From: Clostridium tyrobutyricum DSM 2637 = ATCC 25755 = JCM 11008
Lineage (GTDB): Bacteria > Bacillota > Clostridia > Clostridiales > Clostridiaceae
Direction: 5' to 3'
Length of the DNA: 64,000 nucleotides
Assembly (NCBI RefSeq): GCF_000359585.1
Contig: NZ_APMH01000013.1
Location: forward strand, 1 to 64,000
Below the pieces are notes generated by a model. That model had not been told where the DNA came from, searched no databases, and worked only from the letters and a program-made list of their open reading frames with translations. This document shows, piece by piece, positions 46,106 through 55,299 of this stretch. Position 1 is the first letter of the stretch; each line of letters begins with the position of its first letter. Both the position numbers and the translations under genes were made by a program.

Positions 46106-46585
46106 TTACATACCACCTAACCATTTAATTACTATACTTAATATAGATACTACAAATGCAGAGAACACTCCAAAAGTTATAACGGCTCCCGCAACTTTAA
46201 ACATATTACTGCCAACCCCAAGAACATATCCTTCTGTTCTATGCTCTATAGCCGCAGAAGCGATTGAATTTGCAAATCCAGTAATAGGAACACTAGTTCC
46301 TGCTCCCGCCCATTGGGCAATATGATCAAATACGCCAAATCCCGTTAATAGTGCTGCTATAATTATAAGGATAGCTGAAGCAGGATTTCCTGCAGTTTCA
46401 TCAGTAAAACTAAAGTATTTTATAAACATGAATTGAAGTGCCTGATCAAATATACATATGAGCCCTCCTATAAGAAAAGCCCTCATACAATTTTTTAATA
46501 CTCTTCTTTTCGGTATTTTAGTTTCCGCAAATTGCTGAAATTTTTTCTGCTCTGGAGTTAATTTATTATTTTTATTTGAACTCAT
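46106..46585 (-). CDS. spoVAC: Stage V sporulation protein AC
   Basis: A membrane protein (159 aa) with about four helices, mechanosensitive-channel component for dipicolinic acid. GAGTSVPITGFANSIASAAIEH is cut here to its core GAGTSVPITGFANSI, matching SpoVAE. The N-terminus is charged (NKLTPEQKKFQQFAE). The ATG lacks its own ribosome site; GGGAGG is 28 bases upstream and serves an 8-codon ORF whose TGA overlaps this ATG. Confidence 0.94.
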   Translation of the reverse strand: MSSNKNNKLTPEQKKFQQFAETKIPKRRVLKNCMRAFLIGGLICIFDQALQFMFIKYFSFTDETAGNPASAILIIIAALLTGFGVFDHIAQWAGAGTSVPITGFANSIASAAIEHRTEGYVLGVGSNMFKVAGAVITFGVFSAFVVSILSIVIKWLGGM

Positions 46586-46608
46586 GATATATGCTGTCTT
46601 GTTTTCAC
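46582..46608 (-). CDS. Eight-codon leader ORF coupled to spoVAC
   Basis: GTG 46608 lies 5 bases after GGAGG and encodes MKTRQHIS; its TGA overlaps the spoVAC ATG (ATGA). This is the only good ribosome site near spoVAC, so spoVAC translation may rely on termination-reinitiation. Confidence 0.4.
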   Translation of the reverse strand: MKTRQHIS

Positions 46609-46646
46609 AGCTTCCTCCCTTCTTTTGTTTGAATTGATACTAAAAA

Positions 46647-46676
46647 TAGTTTAACCATATATTTTTTTAAATATAC
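46647..46676 (-). promoter_or_regulatory. Candidate sigma-G/F promoter of spoVACDE
   Basis: Minus strand GTATA (46676-46672), 18-bp spacer, TAAACTA (46653-46647), 5 of 7 to the sigma-G -10 CATNCTA form. It also fits sigma-F (GG before TTAAACTA). The position is 60-90 bp before spoVAC and matches expected forespore expression. Confidence 0.5.
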
Positions 46677-46680
46677 GAAT

Positions 46681-46716
46681 AAAAGAGTCTTTGTGAAAGT
46701 TCACAAAGACTCTTTT
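46681..46716 (-). terminator. Terminator of the lactate operon
   Basis: A 17-bp perfect stem (46681-46697 with 46700-46716), 17 bp past the last operon gene, separating it from the spoVA promoter. Confidence 0.85.
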
Positions 46717-46732
46717 AAGAAACTATATAATT

Positions 46733-48148
46733 TTATTCGCACACTTTACCTGGATTTAATATATTTTTAGGGTCAAAAGCTAATTTTATATTTTTCATTA
46801 ATTGCATATAATCATTACCATATTGACGGAATAAATATTTCCTCTTAGCATATCCTATACCATGTTCTCCAGAAACAAGTCCATCTAATTCTTGTGATTT
46901 TTTATACATTGCATCAAATACATCACTTAATTTTTTATCCCATTCTGCTTTTGAAAGATCGTCTCTTAAAATATATACGTGAAGATTTCCATCTCCTGCA
47001 TGTCCAAAGCTTCTTATTCTTATATTGAACTGCTTTTGAGCATCATTTGTAAATTTAACAAACTCAGCCACTTTATTTCTTGGAACTACAACATCACATT
47101 CGTCCATTTCTGTAGTAGTTGCCTTAACTGCTTCAAGGAATGCTCCCCTTGCAGACCATACTGCTTCTTTTCTTTCATCAGTATCTGAAATATATACATC
47201 AAGAGCTCCTTCTTCTAAGCATATATCTGCAACTTTTTCATAATCTGACTCTATTTGTTCTTTACTGTTTCCATCAAAAGTAAGTAACAAATATGCATCC
47301 GATGAATTGTCCGGGAATTTTTTACCTAAGAATTCTTCTGCTGCAAGTATAACTTCTCTTTGCATGAATTCTATAGCCGTTGGTATTGATTTTGACTTTA
47401 TTATCTTAGGAACTGTATTTATAGCTTTTTCCAAATTAGGGAATGGTACTAAAAGACTTATTGCCTTTTTTGGAAGAGGAAGAAGCTTTAATATAGCTTT
47501 TGTAATAATTCCAAGAGTTCCCTCAGATCCACATATAATATCTTTTATACTATATCCTGAACTGTTCTTTACAACTTTTCCTCCAGCCTCTATAACTTTA
47601 CCATTTGGCAATACTACTTCAAGTCCTCTTACATAATCTCTTGTTACACCATATTTAACCGCTCTCATTCCACCTGCATTAGTACTTATATTTCCACCTA
47701 TAGTAGCTGATTTTTCACCTGGATCTGGTGGGTAAAACAAGTCATGATCTTCTACAAATTTAGCTATTTCCATAAGCAGTACGCCAGGTTCTACTGTTAA
47801 AGTAAGATTTTCTTCATCTAACTCAACTATTTTATTCATCTGAGTTAAATTTATCATTATTCCTCCTTCAACCGGAACGGATGACCCAACAAGTCCTGTT
47901 CCTGATCCCCTTCCTACAACTGGAATGGTATTCTCATAAGCATAAGCCATTATCTTTGAAACTTCTTCTGTAGTTAAAACATTAACTACTGCATCAGGAT
48001 ATTTGCTAACTCCTCCTAATTCATCGTGGCTAAAATCATCATTTATGTCCTTACCGGTAAAAACCCTATCTTCTCCTAGTAAATCCTTTAAAAATTTTAT
48101 ATCTTTGTCATCCAATTTTTTATATTGTTTAGTATATGTTAATTCCAT
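46733..48148 (-). CDS. lctD: FAD-linked lactate dehydrogenase subunit (LctD/GlcD-like)
   Basis: Oxidises lactate to pyruvate, passing electrons to EtfAB. The 471-aa protein has the PCMH FAD domain ([42 protein letters not shown]) and the C-terminal FAD-linked oxidase domain with [12 protein letters not shown] and [14 protein letters not shown] 48148 is 8 bases after GGAGG. Next to etfA/etfB and a lactate permease this is the lactate (not glycolate) enzyme. Last gene of the operon. Confidence 0.9.
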   Translation of the reverse strand: MELTYTKQYKKLDDKDIKFLKDLLGEDRVFTGKDINDDFSHDELGGVSKYPDAVVNVLTTEEVSKIMAYAYENTIPVVGRGSGTGLVGSSVPVEGGIMINLTQMNKIVELDEENLTLTVEPGVLLMEIAKFVEDHDLFYPPDPGEKSATIGGNISTNAGGMRAVKYGVTRDYVRGLEVVLPNGKVIEAGGKVVKNSSGYSIKDIICGSEGTLGIITKAILKLLPLPKKAISLLVPFPNLEKAINTVPKIIKSKSIPTAIEFMQREVILAAEEFLGKKFPDNSSDAYLLLTFDGNSKEQIESDYEKVADICLEEGALDVYISDTDERKEAVWSARGAFLEAVKATTTEMDECDVVVPRNKVAEFVKFTNDAQKQFNIRIRSFGHAGDGNLHVYILRDDLSKAEWDKKLSDVFDAMYKKSQELDGLVSGEHGIGYAKRKYLFRQYGNDYMQLMKNIKLAFDPKNILNPGKVCE

Positions 48149-48197
48149 ATTAATAACCTCCAAACTAAATTTTTAGTTAAAATCTTCATGCCGGATT

Positions 48198-49409
48198 TTA
48201 CATCACCTTACATTGAACACCTTGATCATTTTTTATATCTTCTATAAGTTTTGGTATTACTTCATATAAATCTCCTATTATACCATAATGAGCTACATTA
48301 AATATAGAAGCTTTAGGGTCGTTATTTATGGAAACTATAACGTCTGAATTATTCATTCCAGCAGCAAATTGAACTGCTCCTGATATACCACAAGTTATTA
48401 TAAGTTTTGGTTTAACTGTTCTTCCACTAAGTCCAATCTGAAGCTTTGCATCAGCCCAACCAGCTTCTACTAGCGGTCTGGTTACTGCTACTTGAGCTCC
48501 GAGTAAATCTGCAAGTTCTTTTATCATGTCCATATCTTTTTCAGATTTAACACCTCTACCAACTGCAACTATAACATCTGCATCTGAAATTCCTACTTCA
48601 ACTTCTTTCTTAGTTACTTTTAGTACGTCAATTCCAGACTTAAACTTGTTTTTGTCCATATATTCTACATTTATTTTTCCAGAAATTTCATCTGATCTAC
48701 AAGGTGCATCCATAACTTTATATCTTACAGTAGCAAGCTGTGGTCTGTGGTTAGGATTAACTATTTGTGCCATTATATTACCACCGAAAGCAGGTCTTAT
48801 TTGTACTAAATCTGTATTTTCCTTCATATCAAGTATTGTACAGTCAGCTGTAAGTCCAGTTCTAAATCTAGCTGCAACTCTTGGTGCAAGAGATCTTCCA
48901 ACTGTTGTTGCTCCAACAAGCAATGTTCCTGGTTTTACTTTATTTATGAAATCTTCCATAGCTGCAGTATAAGGTTCTATCCTGAAATCTTTAAGTTCTT
49001 CATAATCATATACAAATACTTCATCAACTCCATAATGAAGAAGTTCCTGTGCTTTGTCCTTTATATTGTATCCTACAAATACAGCATATACAGGTTGTTT
49101 TATCTTACCAGCAAGTTCTCTTGCTTTTCCTATAAGTTCATAAGTAACTGGATGTATATCACCCTCTACGTGATCTACATACACTGCTACACCTTTCCAA
49201 AGACTTTTATCTATCTGCTCAACTTTATCTTCTACAAACTCCATTACGCCTTTAGGACCTTTTTTAACACAGAGCCTGCACATTTTACATGCTGCAGTAA
49301 CTTCAATCTTTCCATTTTTCTCTTCCATAGCTCCAAAAGGACATATATTAACCAATTCTTTTATAATTTCTGGATTTAATTTTTCTTCATGAACTACCAA
49401 TCTACCCAT
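48198..49409 (-). CDS. etfA: Electron transfer flavoprotein alpha with N-terminal ferredoxin domain (LctC-like)
   Basis: A 403-aa EtfA. The first 60 residues form a one-cluster ferredoxin-like domain with Cys at 23, 41, 44 and 47 (ICPFGAM and CKMCRLC). The EtfA domain follows, with the FAD-binding TRPLVEAGWADAKLQIGLSG and CGISGAVQFAAGM segments. The Acetobacterium woodii confurcating lactate dehydrogenase subunit LctC has this same extra domain. RBS AGGAGG. Confidence 0.92.
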   Translation of the reverse strand: MGRLVVHEEKLNPEIIKELVNICPFGAMEEKNGKIEVTAACKMCRLCVKKGPKGVMEFVEDKVEQIDKSLWKGVAVYVDHVEGDIHPVTYELIGKARELAGKIKQPVYAVFVGYNIKDKAQELLHYGVDEVFVYDYEELKDFRIEPYTAAMEDFINKVKPGTLLVGATTVGRSLAPRVAARFRTGLTADCTILDMKENTDLVQIRPAFGGNIMAQIVNPNHRPQLATVRYKVMDAPCRSDEISGKINVEYMDKNKFKSGIDVLKVTKKEVEVGISDADVIVAVGRGVKSEKDMDMIKELADLLGAQVAVTRPLVEAGWADAKLQIGLSGRTVKPKLIITCGISGAVQFAAGMNNSDVIVSINNDPKASIFNVAHYGIIGDLYEVIPKLIEDIKNDQGVQCKVM

Positions 49410-49465
49410 ATTAATTCCTCCTAAATTTATAAATATTTATAATTTATGATTTGTACTGAGTTTTA

Positions 49466-50254
49466 TTAAACAAATTTAAGTTCTTTAAGTTTGCTCTCCA
49501 ATCTATCAGCAAGTTCCTCTCCAGTACCTTCCCATTTTTCCTGGTCAGTATTTACTTCTGGTGGAAATATTCTTTCAACTTGTGTTGGTGAACCATTAAG
49601 TCCATATTTATTTTCATCTTTATCTTCAAAATCTTTTAGAGCCAACATTCCAACTTTTCTATCCTTAGTTTCTAATTTCTTCTTGTAAGATGGAAGCCTT
49701 GGTTGATATATATCTTTTTCTACTGTCAAAAGACAAGGAAATTTTACATCTGCTATCTCTACTGTATTAGGCATATCCATTTTAACAACTATAGATTTAT
49801 CTTTAACTTCTTCAATGCTCAATACGTTAGCTATATGAGGCATTCCAAGATATTCTGCCATCTCAGGTCCTACTTGTGCAGTATCTCCATCGGTAGTCTG
49901 CTTTCCACAAAGTATTAAGTCTACATGTCCCATTTTTCTTATACCTTGAGATATAGTATAAGATGTTGCCAATACATCTGCTCCTGCGAACTTTCTATCT
50001 GATAAAAGTGTCCCTTCATCTGCACCCATCATATAAGCTTCTTTTATTACATCTGCAGCTTGTGGTGGTCCCATGCTGATTACTTTTATTGTTCCACCTT
50101 TTTCAGCTCTGATTCTAAAAGCAGTTTCAAGTGCAAATAGATCATATGGATTCATCTTAGAATCTATTCCATCCCTCTTTAATACACCTGTTACTGGATC
50201 AACTTCAACTTTTGATGTTCCTGGAACTTGTTTTATACATACTAATATATCCAT
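49466..50254 (-). CDS. etfB: Electron transfer flavoprotein beta (LctB-like)
   Basis: A 262-aa EtfB starting [19 protein letters not shown], with [20 protein letters not shown], the [23 protein letters not shown]-binding loop typical of bifurcating Etf, and [15 protein letters not shown]. Forms the heterodimer with EtfA and, with LctD, can couple NAD+ reduction by lactate to oxidation of reduced ferredoxin. GGAGGTAGTTTAAATG start. Confidence 0.93.
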   Translation of the reverse strand: MDILVCIKQVPGTSKVEVDPVTGVLKRDGIDSKMNPYDLFALETAFRIRAEKGGTIKVISMGPPQAADVIKEAYMMGADEGTLLSDRKFAGADVLATSYTISQGIRKMGHVDLILCGKQTTDGDTAQVGPEMAEYLGMPHIANVLSIEEVKDKSIVVKMDMPNTVEIADVKFPCLLTVEKDIYQPRLPSYKKKLETKDRKVGMLALKDFEDKDENKYGLNGSPTQVERIFPPEVNTDQEKWEGTGEELADRLESKLKELKFV

Positions 50255-50311
50255 TTAAACTACCTCCAAAAATTTATTTTTTATGTGAATGTTATAAAAT
50301 CAGTTGAATGA

Positions 50312-51586
50312 TTAACTTACAATTACAGCAACTCCATCTGGTATAACTGCTACTTTAGCATCTTTACCCATAATGTCATAAGCTTTATTTAATGCTTCTT
50401 CAAAAGTGTTTGCCTGCTGCATGTGCATATTTTTTATGAGTTTTGGATCACACATATCAGTTACCATAATGACAGTATGCTTGTCTAATATTCTTGCCAA
50501 TATTTGAGATTCCCATTGATCTGGTACTGTTTCATTTCTTGGCACTTTAGAAACTTCATCCAAATATTCTCTAGGAGATTTAGCATTAGCTAGGTTTTTA
50601 TAAAATCCCTCTCCTCCATGTCCATCATTACATGCAGCCACCATTATAATTACTCCACCATCTTTACATGTAGCCTCAGCTGCTGTCATTCCTTTAACTG
50701 ACTGATATATATTTTGATCTAATGGATATCCTCCATTAGTAGAAATAGCAATATCTGATTCAACCTTATTTACTTTAGATAAATTCAAAACAAATTTGCA
50801 ACCATCTTCATGAGCTAGTTTGCTATGTCCTGCAAAAGCATTTATTATTTTTTTATTTCCATCTATAACTACATTTATTATAAAAGCTAATTTTGCTTTT
50901 TCTGCTGCATACAGCATATCCTTATGGATAGGATTGTTTTCCAATTTTCCAGTTCTAGAATATGGACTTGCTATAAATTCAGCACAGTGATTTGCCATGA
51001 CAGTTTTTGCAGAAGCTATTCCGGGAAGTATGCTTTTTCTACCTCCTGAAAATCCGGCAAAGAAATGTGATTCTATAAAACCTTCTGCAATTAATAATTC
51101 TGTCTCTACTGCAGTCTTGTTAATTATAAGTTCACCTCCAGATGGAAGAGTTCCTATTTTAACTAAACTTTTATTATCACGGGAATCATGTATTATTATA
51201 TTTTCATTTTTTACTATTTCTTCTCCGAATTTATTTATAAGTTCTTCCCTAGTAGTAAGTCTATGAAATCCTGTAGCAATCAAAATTTTTATATCAATAT
51301 TAGGATTAACTTTTCTTATTCTCTTTAAAAGTATTGGCATTATAATTTTGCTTGGAACCGGTCTCGTATGGTCACTGCTTATTATAACCATATTTTTCTT
51401 GTTTTTAACTAAATCCTCCAATTTTGGAGAACCAATTGGATTATCCAATGCTCTTTCAACTATTTCAGATTCAGTAAGATTAGTTTTATAATCTTCTGCC
51501 TTAGACTCAAGGACTGTAGAAAGATTCTTGTCATCTATTTCTATATCAATTAACTTTTTATTATAAGGTAATCTTATATTAGCCAC
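50312..51586 (-). CDS. larA: Nickel-dependent lactate racemase LarA-like (DUF2088)
   Basis: Interconverts D- and L-lactate. The 424-aa protein has SSDHTRPVPSKI (catalytic His region), IATGFHRLTTREEL, FFAGFSGGRKSILPGIA, and VDGNKKI. GTG start with GAGGGG upstream. The cofactor-making larB, larC and larE are absent from this window, so they must lie elsewhere or the protein has another hydroxyacid specificity. Between permease and etfB. Confidence 0.85.
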   Translation of the reverse strand: MANIRLPYNKKLIDIEIDDKNLSTVLESKAEDYKTNLTESEIVERALDNPIGSPKLEDLVKNKKNMVIISSDHTRPVPSKIIMPILLKRIRKVNPNIDIKILIATGFHRLTTREELINKFGEEIVKNENIIIHDSRDNKSLVKIGTLPSGGELIINKTAVETELLIAEGFIESHFFAGFSGGRKSILPGIASAKTVMANHCAEFIASPYSRTGKLENNPIHKDMLYAAEKAKLAFIINVVIDGNKKIINAFAGHSKLAHEDGCKFVLNLSKVNKVESDIAISTNGGYPLDQNIYQSVKGMTAAEATCKDGGVIIMVAACNDGHGGEGFYKNLANAKSPREYLDEVSKVPRNETVPDQWESQILARILDKHTVIMVTDMCDPKLIKNMHMQQANTFEEALNKAYDIMGKDAKVAVIPDGVAVIVS

Positions 51587-51625
51587 TATAAACTTCCCCT
51601 CTCACTCTAATATAATTTTCATAAA

Positions 51626-53152
51626 TTATCTAAATCCAAATATAGGTCCGGCAAAGTATGCCATAATACCTAAAACGACTACATAAACTATGCAAAACTT
51701 TAAAGTAGAATTCAATATCTTACCTTCTGAACCAACAAGTCCTGTAGCCGCTGTTGCTACAGCTATACTTTGAGGTGATATCATCTTTCCAGCTGTTGCT
51801 CCACCTGTATTTGCTGCTGCAAGCCAGAATTCATTTAGATGAAGTGATCTTGCTACTTCTACTTGCAATCCACCAAACAACACGTTAGCTGATGTATCAC
51901 TACCAGTTACAAATGTTCCAAGTGCACCTATTATAGGAGCAATAAGAGGATAATAACCTCCAGTTATAACAACTAAAACTGCTGATATGGATTTTATCAT
52001 TCCACTGTAACCCATTACTTTAGCCAGTGCAACTATTGCGACTATAGTAATAGCAGACTTGTACATTTGCTTAAATGTATTTCCCAATACTCCAGCTATT
52101 TCACCAAACTTAGCACCTTGAATAAGTCCACCAATGAATGTGGCTATTATAATAAGTGTACCTGGTGTAGATACCCAACTAAATACATATGGTGCTGCAC
52201 CTTTTCCTGAATAAATTTGTACCGATGTCTTTATTGAAGATAATGCTTTGTTTATCGGTGGGAAAAGTGCACTACTAAGTATTACAAATACAAATACTAA
52301 TATAAATGGAAGCCATGCTAAAACAGCTTTCTTGACTGGTATCTTCTCAGAATCCTTCGAAGCTGTATTTTTATAGAATACCTTGGCAACTCCTATAGTT
52401 ACTGCCATACAAATTACAGAACCAAGTATTGCTGGAAGTTCAGCTCCTAAATATTTTGCTGCAAATACCTGTGGAAGAGCAAACGAAATACCTGAGGCCA
52501 GTGATATTCCCAAAACACCTTTTATTGCCTTAACGCTTTTACCCGTAAGCATTACAAGTATAATTGGAACAACAATAATCAAAAGTGACAATTGAAGACC
52601 TACAGCATAGCTAAGTTGTGTAACATCAATATTGGCAACCTTTGCAAGAGTTGTTACCGGAATTCCTATAGCTCCAAAAGCAGTAGGAGTTGTATTGGCA
52701 ATCAAACATATAATTGCTGCAAAAATAGGATCAAATCCAAGAGCTGCAAGTATACTAGCCGGTATGGCAACTGCTGTACCGAAACCTGCTATTGCCTCCA
52801 TAAATCCACCAAATGCCCAAGCTAAAATAAGTACCAATATTCTTCTATCAGTAGTAATGTTTGTCATCATTTTTTTGATTACATCCATACTTTTAGTATA
52901 AACTGAAAGATTATAAGTGAACACTGCAGCTATAATTACAATTATAATAGGCCATAACGCAAGTGCTAATCCTTCTACTGCTGCAGTAATAGCATCAAAT
53001 GCTGGCATTTTCCATAAAATTATTGCCAATAATATAGTAACTATTAATCCAATAGGACAGGCTTTATGTCCTGGCATTTTTAAAACACCTAGAGAAACCA
53101 TCAACCATACTATAGGTATTAATGCAATAAAAAATAACAAGTACATATTCAT
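51626..53152 (-). CDS. lctP: L-lactate permease family transporter
   Basis: A 508-aa membrane protein of the LctP/GlcA family with about 12-14 helices, importing lactate (possibly glycolate). Family marks: FGGFMEAIAGFGTAVAIP, CLIANTTPTAFGAIG, TGSDTSANVLFGGLQ and NTGGATAGKMISPQSIAVA. ATG 53152 is preceded by GGGGGGAATAAAG; the longer frame from TTG 53167 includes the ribosome site. First gene of the lactate operon. Confidence 0.92.
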   Translation of the reverse strand: MNMYLLFFIALIPIVWLMVSLGVLKMPGHKACPIGLIVTILLAIILWKMPAFDAITAAVEGLALALWPIIIVIIAAVFTYNLSVYTKSMDVIKKMMTNITTDRRILVLILAWAFGGFMEAIAGFGTAVAIPASILAALGFDPIFAAIICLIANTTPTAFGAIGIPVTTLAKVANIDVTQLSYAVGLQLSLLIIVVPIILVMLTGKSVKAIKGVLGISLASGISFALPQVFAAKYLGAELPAILGSVICMAVTIGVAKVFYKNTASKDSEKIPVKKAVLAWLPFILVFVFVILSSALFPPINKALSSIKTSVQIYSGKGAAPYVFSWVSTPGTLIIIATFIGGLIQGAKFGEIAGVLGNTFKQMYKSAITIVAIVALAKVMGYSGMIKSISAVLVVITGGYYPLIAPIIGALGTFVTGSDTSANVLFGGLQVEVARSLHLNEFWLAAANTGGATAGKMISPQSIAVATAATGLVGSEGKILNSTLKFCIVYVVVLGIMAYFAGPIFGFR

Positions 53153-53177
53153 CTTTATTCCCCCCAAATCTTTAATA

Positions 53178-53196
53178 TGGTACTATGGTAGTACCA
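53178..53196. promoter_or_regulatory. Operator-like palindrome 1 for the GntR regulator
   Basis: TGGTACTATGGTAGTACCA: perfect 8-bp arms around TGG, 26 bp before the lctP start codon. FadR-type repressors bind TGGT-N-ACCA palindromes. Confidence 0.65.
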
Positions 53197-53294
53197 CCTT
53201 TTCTTTAAGTCTAGCACAGTTCTTGGGGTATTTCTATAATTGTTTTTTTATTAACATCGTTTTCACAGCCTGTGTTTCTCCTATAGAATAGAGT

Positions 53295-53310
53295 TTAATA
53301 ACGTTTACAT
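53295..53310 (-). promoter_or_regulatory. Possible CcpA (cre) site
   Basis: Minus strand ATGTAAACGTTATTAA agrees with the cre consensus WTGNNARCGNWWWCAW at all but one position. It lies about 145 bp upstream of lctP, where repression by sugars could act. Chance matches of this quality are possible in AT-rich DNA. Confidence 0.3.
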
Positions 53311-53501
53311 AGATTTTTGCTTCATAAAATTTTTTTATTTTTTCTGTAAAAAGTATTATAAGGCTATATATTTGTTAAAATATTAACGAATGTATTTTAA
53401 CAAATTATCTCATATTCCAAAGCTAAACTTTAAAAACTTGCTGCGGGAAATAAAGTATCTTTATTTAATTATCAAGTCTGCAAATTTTATTACAAAGGAT
53501 T

Positions 53502-53520
53502 TGGTATGATGGTATTACCA
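53502..53520. promoter_or_regulatory. Operator-like palindrome 2
   Basis: TGGTATGATGGTATTACCA: TGGTA and TACCA arms with the same 19-bp span and the same central ATGGTA as site 1. Confidence 0.6.
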
Positions 53521-53828
53521 GCTCCTTCATGTATATAGTATCATACATTTTATAATATTTCTATAATAGTTATAAAGATAACACTTTTAAAATGTTATTT
53601 TGTCTTTAAATGTCAAATGAAAATATTTTCAATTAATACTATACTTTTTATGTATCATTATATAGTCCAGTGATTCATCTTAATTTATATTTTAAATTTT
53701 TCCAAACGATAATTGATATGATTTATCATTTGATAATCGGCATGAAAAATAAAACATCTAATTTTAAAATATATATGTTAAAATACTCTTAATGGTATAC
53801 ATGTTAAAATTAAATGATATATTTTTAA

Positions 53829-54536
53829 CTATTTATTGACGGTTCTCCTCATGTATTCATTAGTGAAATCTAAATGCTTCTTCATCTCTTCGGAAGCTCT
53901 AACTTCATCGCCATCCCTTATTGCCTCATATATCAATTCATGTTGATTTGCAAGAACTATAACATTTTCTTCATCAACTAATATTTTCTTTCTAGCATCT
54001 TTTAAAAAAGAATCCATAAGTGACGACATTGCATTTAATATATTCACTATAAGTAAATTTCCAGAAGCCTTTGCAATTTTATAGTGAAACTCCTTGTCAA
54101 ATCTAACATTATCTTCTTCATTTCTGCAAACTTTAAAAGCATCTGCAATATCTTTTAATCCTTTAAGTTCAGATTCATTTATTTTTTTTGCAGCAAGTAC
54201 TACTGTACCTGTTTCTATTATTTTTCTAACATCAAGTATTTCTTCAGGATTATTTTTCTGAAGCATATACATTATGGATATAGGTTCCAAGAGTGTATTC
54301 TCAAAGTTCTGATTTATAAAATTTCCTTCTCCCTGTCTGCATTCTATAAGCCCCATAATTTGTAAAGATCTTATAGCTTCCCTTACAGAAGTTCTACTTA
54401 CTTCCAAATGTTCTACCAATTCTCTTTCAGACGGAAGTCTATCACCTTTTTTCAAGGTACCATCAACAATCATACTTTTTATTTGATCTATTACTTGTTC
54501 ATAAACTTTTGTACTTTTTATTGGACGAAAAACCAT
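53829..54536 (-). CDS. GntR/FadR-family transcriptional regulator of the lactate operon
   Basis: A 235-aa repressor with an N-terminal winged helix (residues 5-70; GDRLPSERELVEHLEVSRTS) and a C-terminal FCD ligand domain (about 95-220, with metal-binding His in FDKEFHYKIA and HELIYEAI). It is the counterpart of LldR or A. woodii LctA: transcribed upstream of and in the same direction as lctP, with matching palindromes in between. ATG 54536 lies 7 bases after GGGGGAG. Confidence 0.88.
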   Translation of the reverse strand: MVFRPIKSTKVYEQVIDQIKSMIVDGTLKKGDRLPSERELVEHLEVSRTSVREAIRSLQIMGLIECRQGEGNFINQNFENTLLEPISIMYMLQKNNPEEILDVRKIIETGTVVLAAKKINESELKGLKDIADAFKVCRNEEDNVRFDKEFHYKIAKASGNLLIVNILNAMSSLMDSFLKDARKKILVDEENVIVLANQHELIYEAIRDGDEVRASEEMKKHLDFTNEYMRRTVNK

Positions 54537-54557
54537 AATCAAGCTCCCCCTATTCTG

Positions 54558-55202
54558 TTAATTTTTAAATACACTTTTCCAATTTACATAAATATCAAAC
54601 AAACTTACTACATCCTGTTCATTATATAATAGTATTTTTTCTTTTTTCTTCTCGGGCATTCTATTTATATAATCATTATCCTTTACTATTTTACTAAAAG
54701 TCTTTGCTAAATTAGATCCACTTATAACTTCGCTTTCTCTTACAATCCCAAATTCCTTTTCCAATGCTTTTAAACCAATCGAAGAATGAATCTCTTTTTC
54801 ATATTGCCTTTGTAAATCAATATGAAAAAAGTGTTCATTTATATCAAAATCTAATTTGTACTTCTTAAAAAGATAATTTATAACAGTAAAATCATTATTG
54901 CCTGAAAAAGTAACAATATACCTTTTACCATTGTTCCACATATTTATAAAATAATCTTCAGCCATCTTCAATATTGATTTTGCATCAGTTTTATTCTCTA
55001 TCATATATTGAGTAACTTTTAACTCTTCAATATCCTTATCATAGAAACAGCATCCAAATACTCCTATACATATTGGTTTCTTATATATATAATGTTCTAA
55101 GTCAAAAAATAAAGCGTCTTTAAAAACACTTAATCCCTTAATTTCCAGGGCCTTTTGAGCTGAAGGCTGCTTGATAAATATACTATCATATTTTTTTATC
55201 AC
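54558..55202 (-). CDS. RNase H-like (YprB-type) nuclease-fold protein
   Basis: A 214-aa protein with a DnaQ/RNase H-like fold. Candidate metal ligands are FFDLEHYIY (DxE, residue 33), the SGNNDFTVINYLF aspartate and NEQDVVSLFDIY at the end (exonuclease motif III). The spacing fits the ribonuclease H-like domain found in YprB. It lies 21 bp upstream of the GntR gene. Distantly related to the protein at 58915. Substrate unknown. Confidence 0.72.
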   Translation of the reverse strand: MIKKYDSIFIKQPSAQKALEIKGLSVFKDALFFDLEHYIYKKPICIGVFGCCFYDKDIEELKVTQYMIENKTDAKSILKMAEDYFINMWNNGKRYIVTFSGNNDFTVINYLFKKYKLDFDINEHFFHIDLQRQYEKEIHSSIGLKALEKEFGIVRESEVISGSNLAKTFSKIVKDNDYINRMPEKKKEKILLYNEQDVVSLFDIYVNWKSVFKN

Positions 55203-55299
55203 TTTACCACTCTTTTCTAAGTCTTTTACTATACATACCTTACATTATATCATCTTTAAATATTAAGCTGATAAATTCACTTTAAAAAAACATCAAAAT

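Larger units (their letters stand above)
53153..53828 (-). other. 676-bp control region of the lactate operon
   Basis: No gene seen. It contains two 19-bp operator-like palindromes (53178-53196, 53502-53520), a cre-like site (53295-53310) and a 12-bp inverted repeat (53371-53382 with 53393-53404). Its length suggests a long leader or several regulators. Confidence 0.6.

Noticed and set aside
52592-52825. 77-codon plus-strand Cys/Ser/Lys-rich ORF that resembles a small Cys-rich protein
   Set aside because: It lies antisense inside lctP, without promoter or ribosome site; its composition comes from Gly/Ala/Ile codons of lctP read in reverse.
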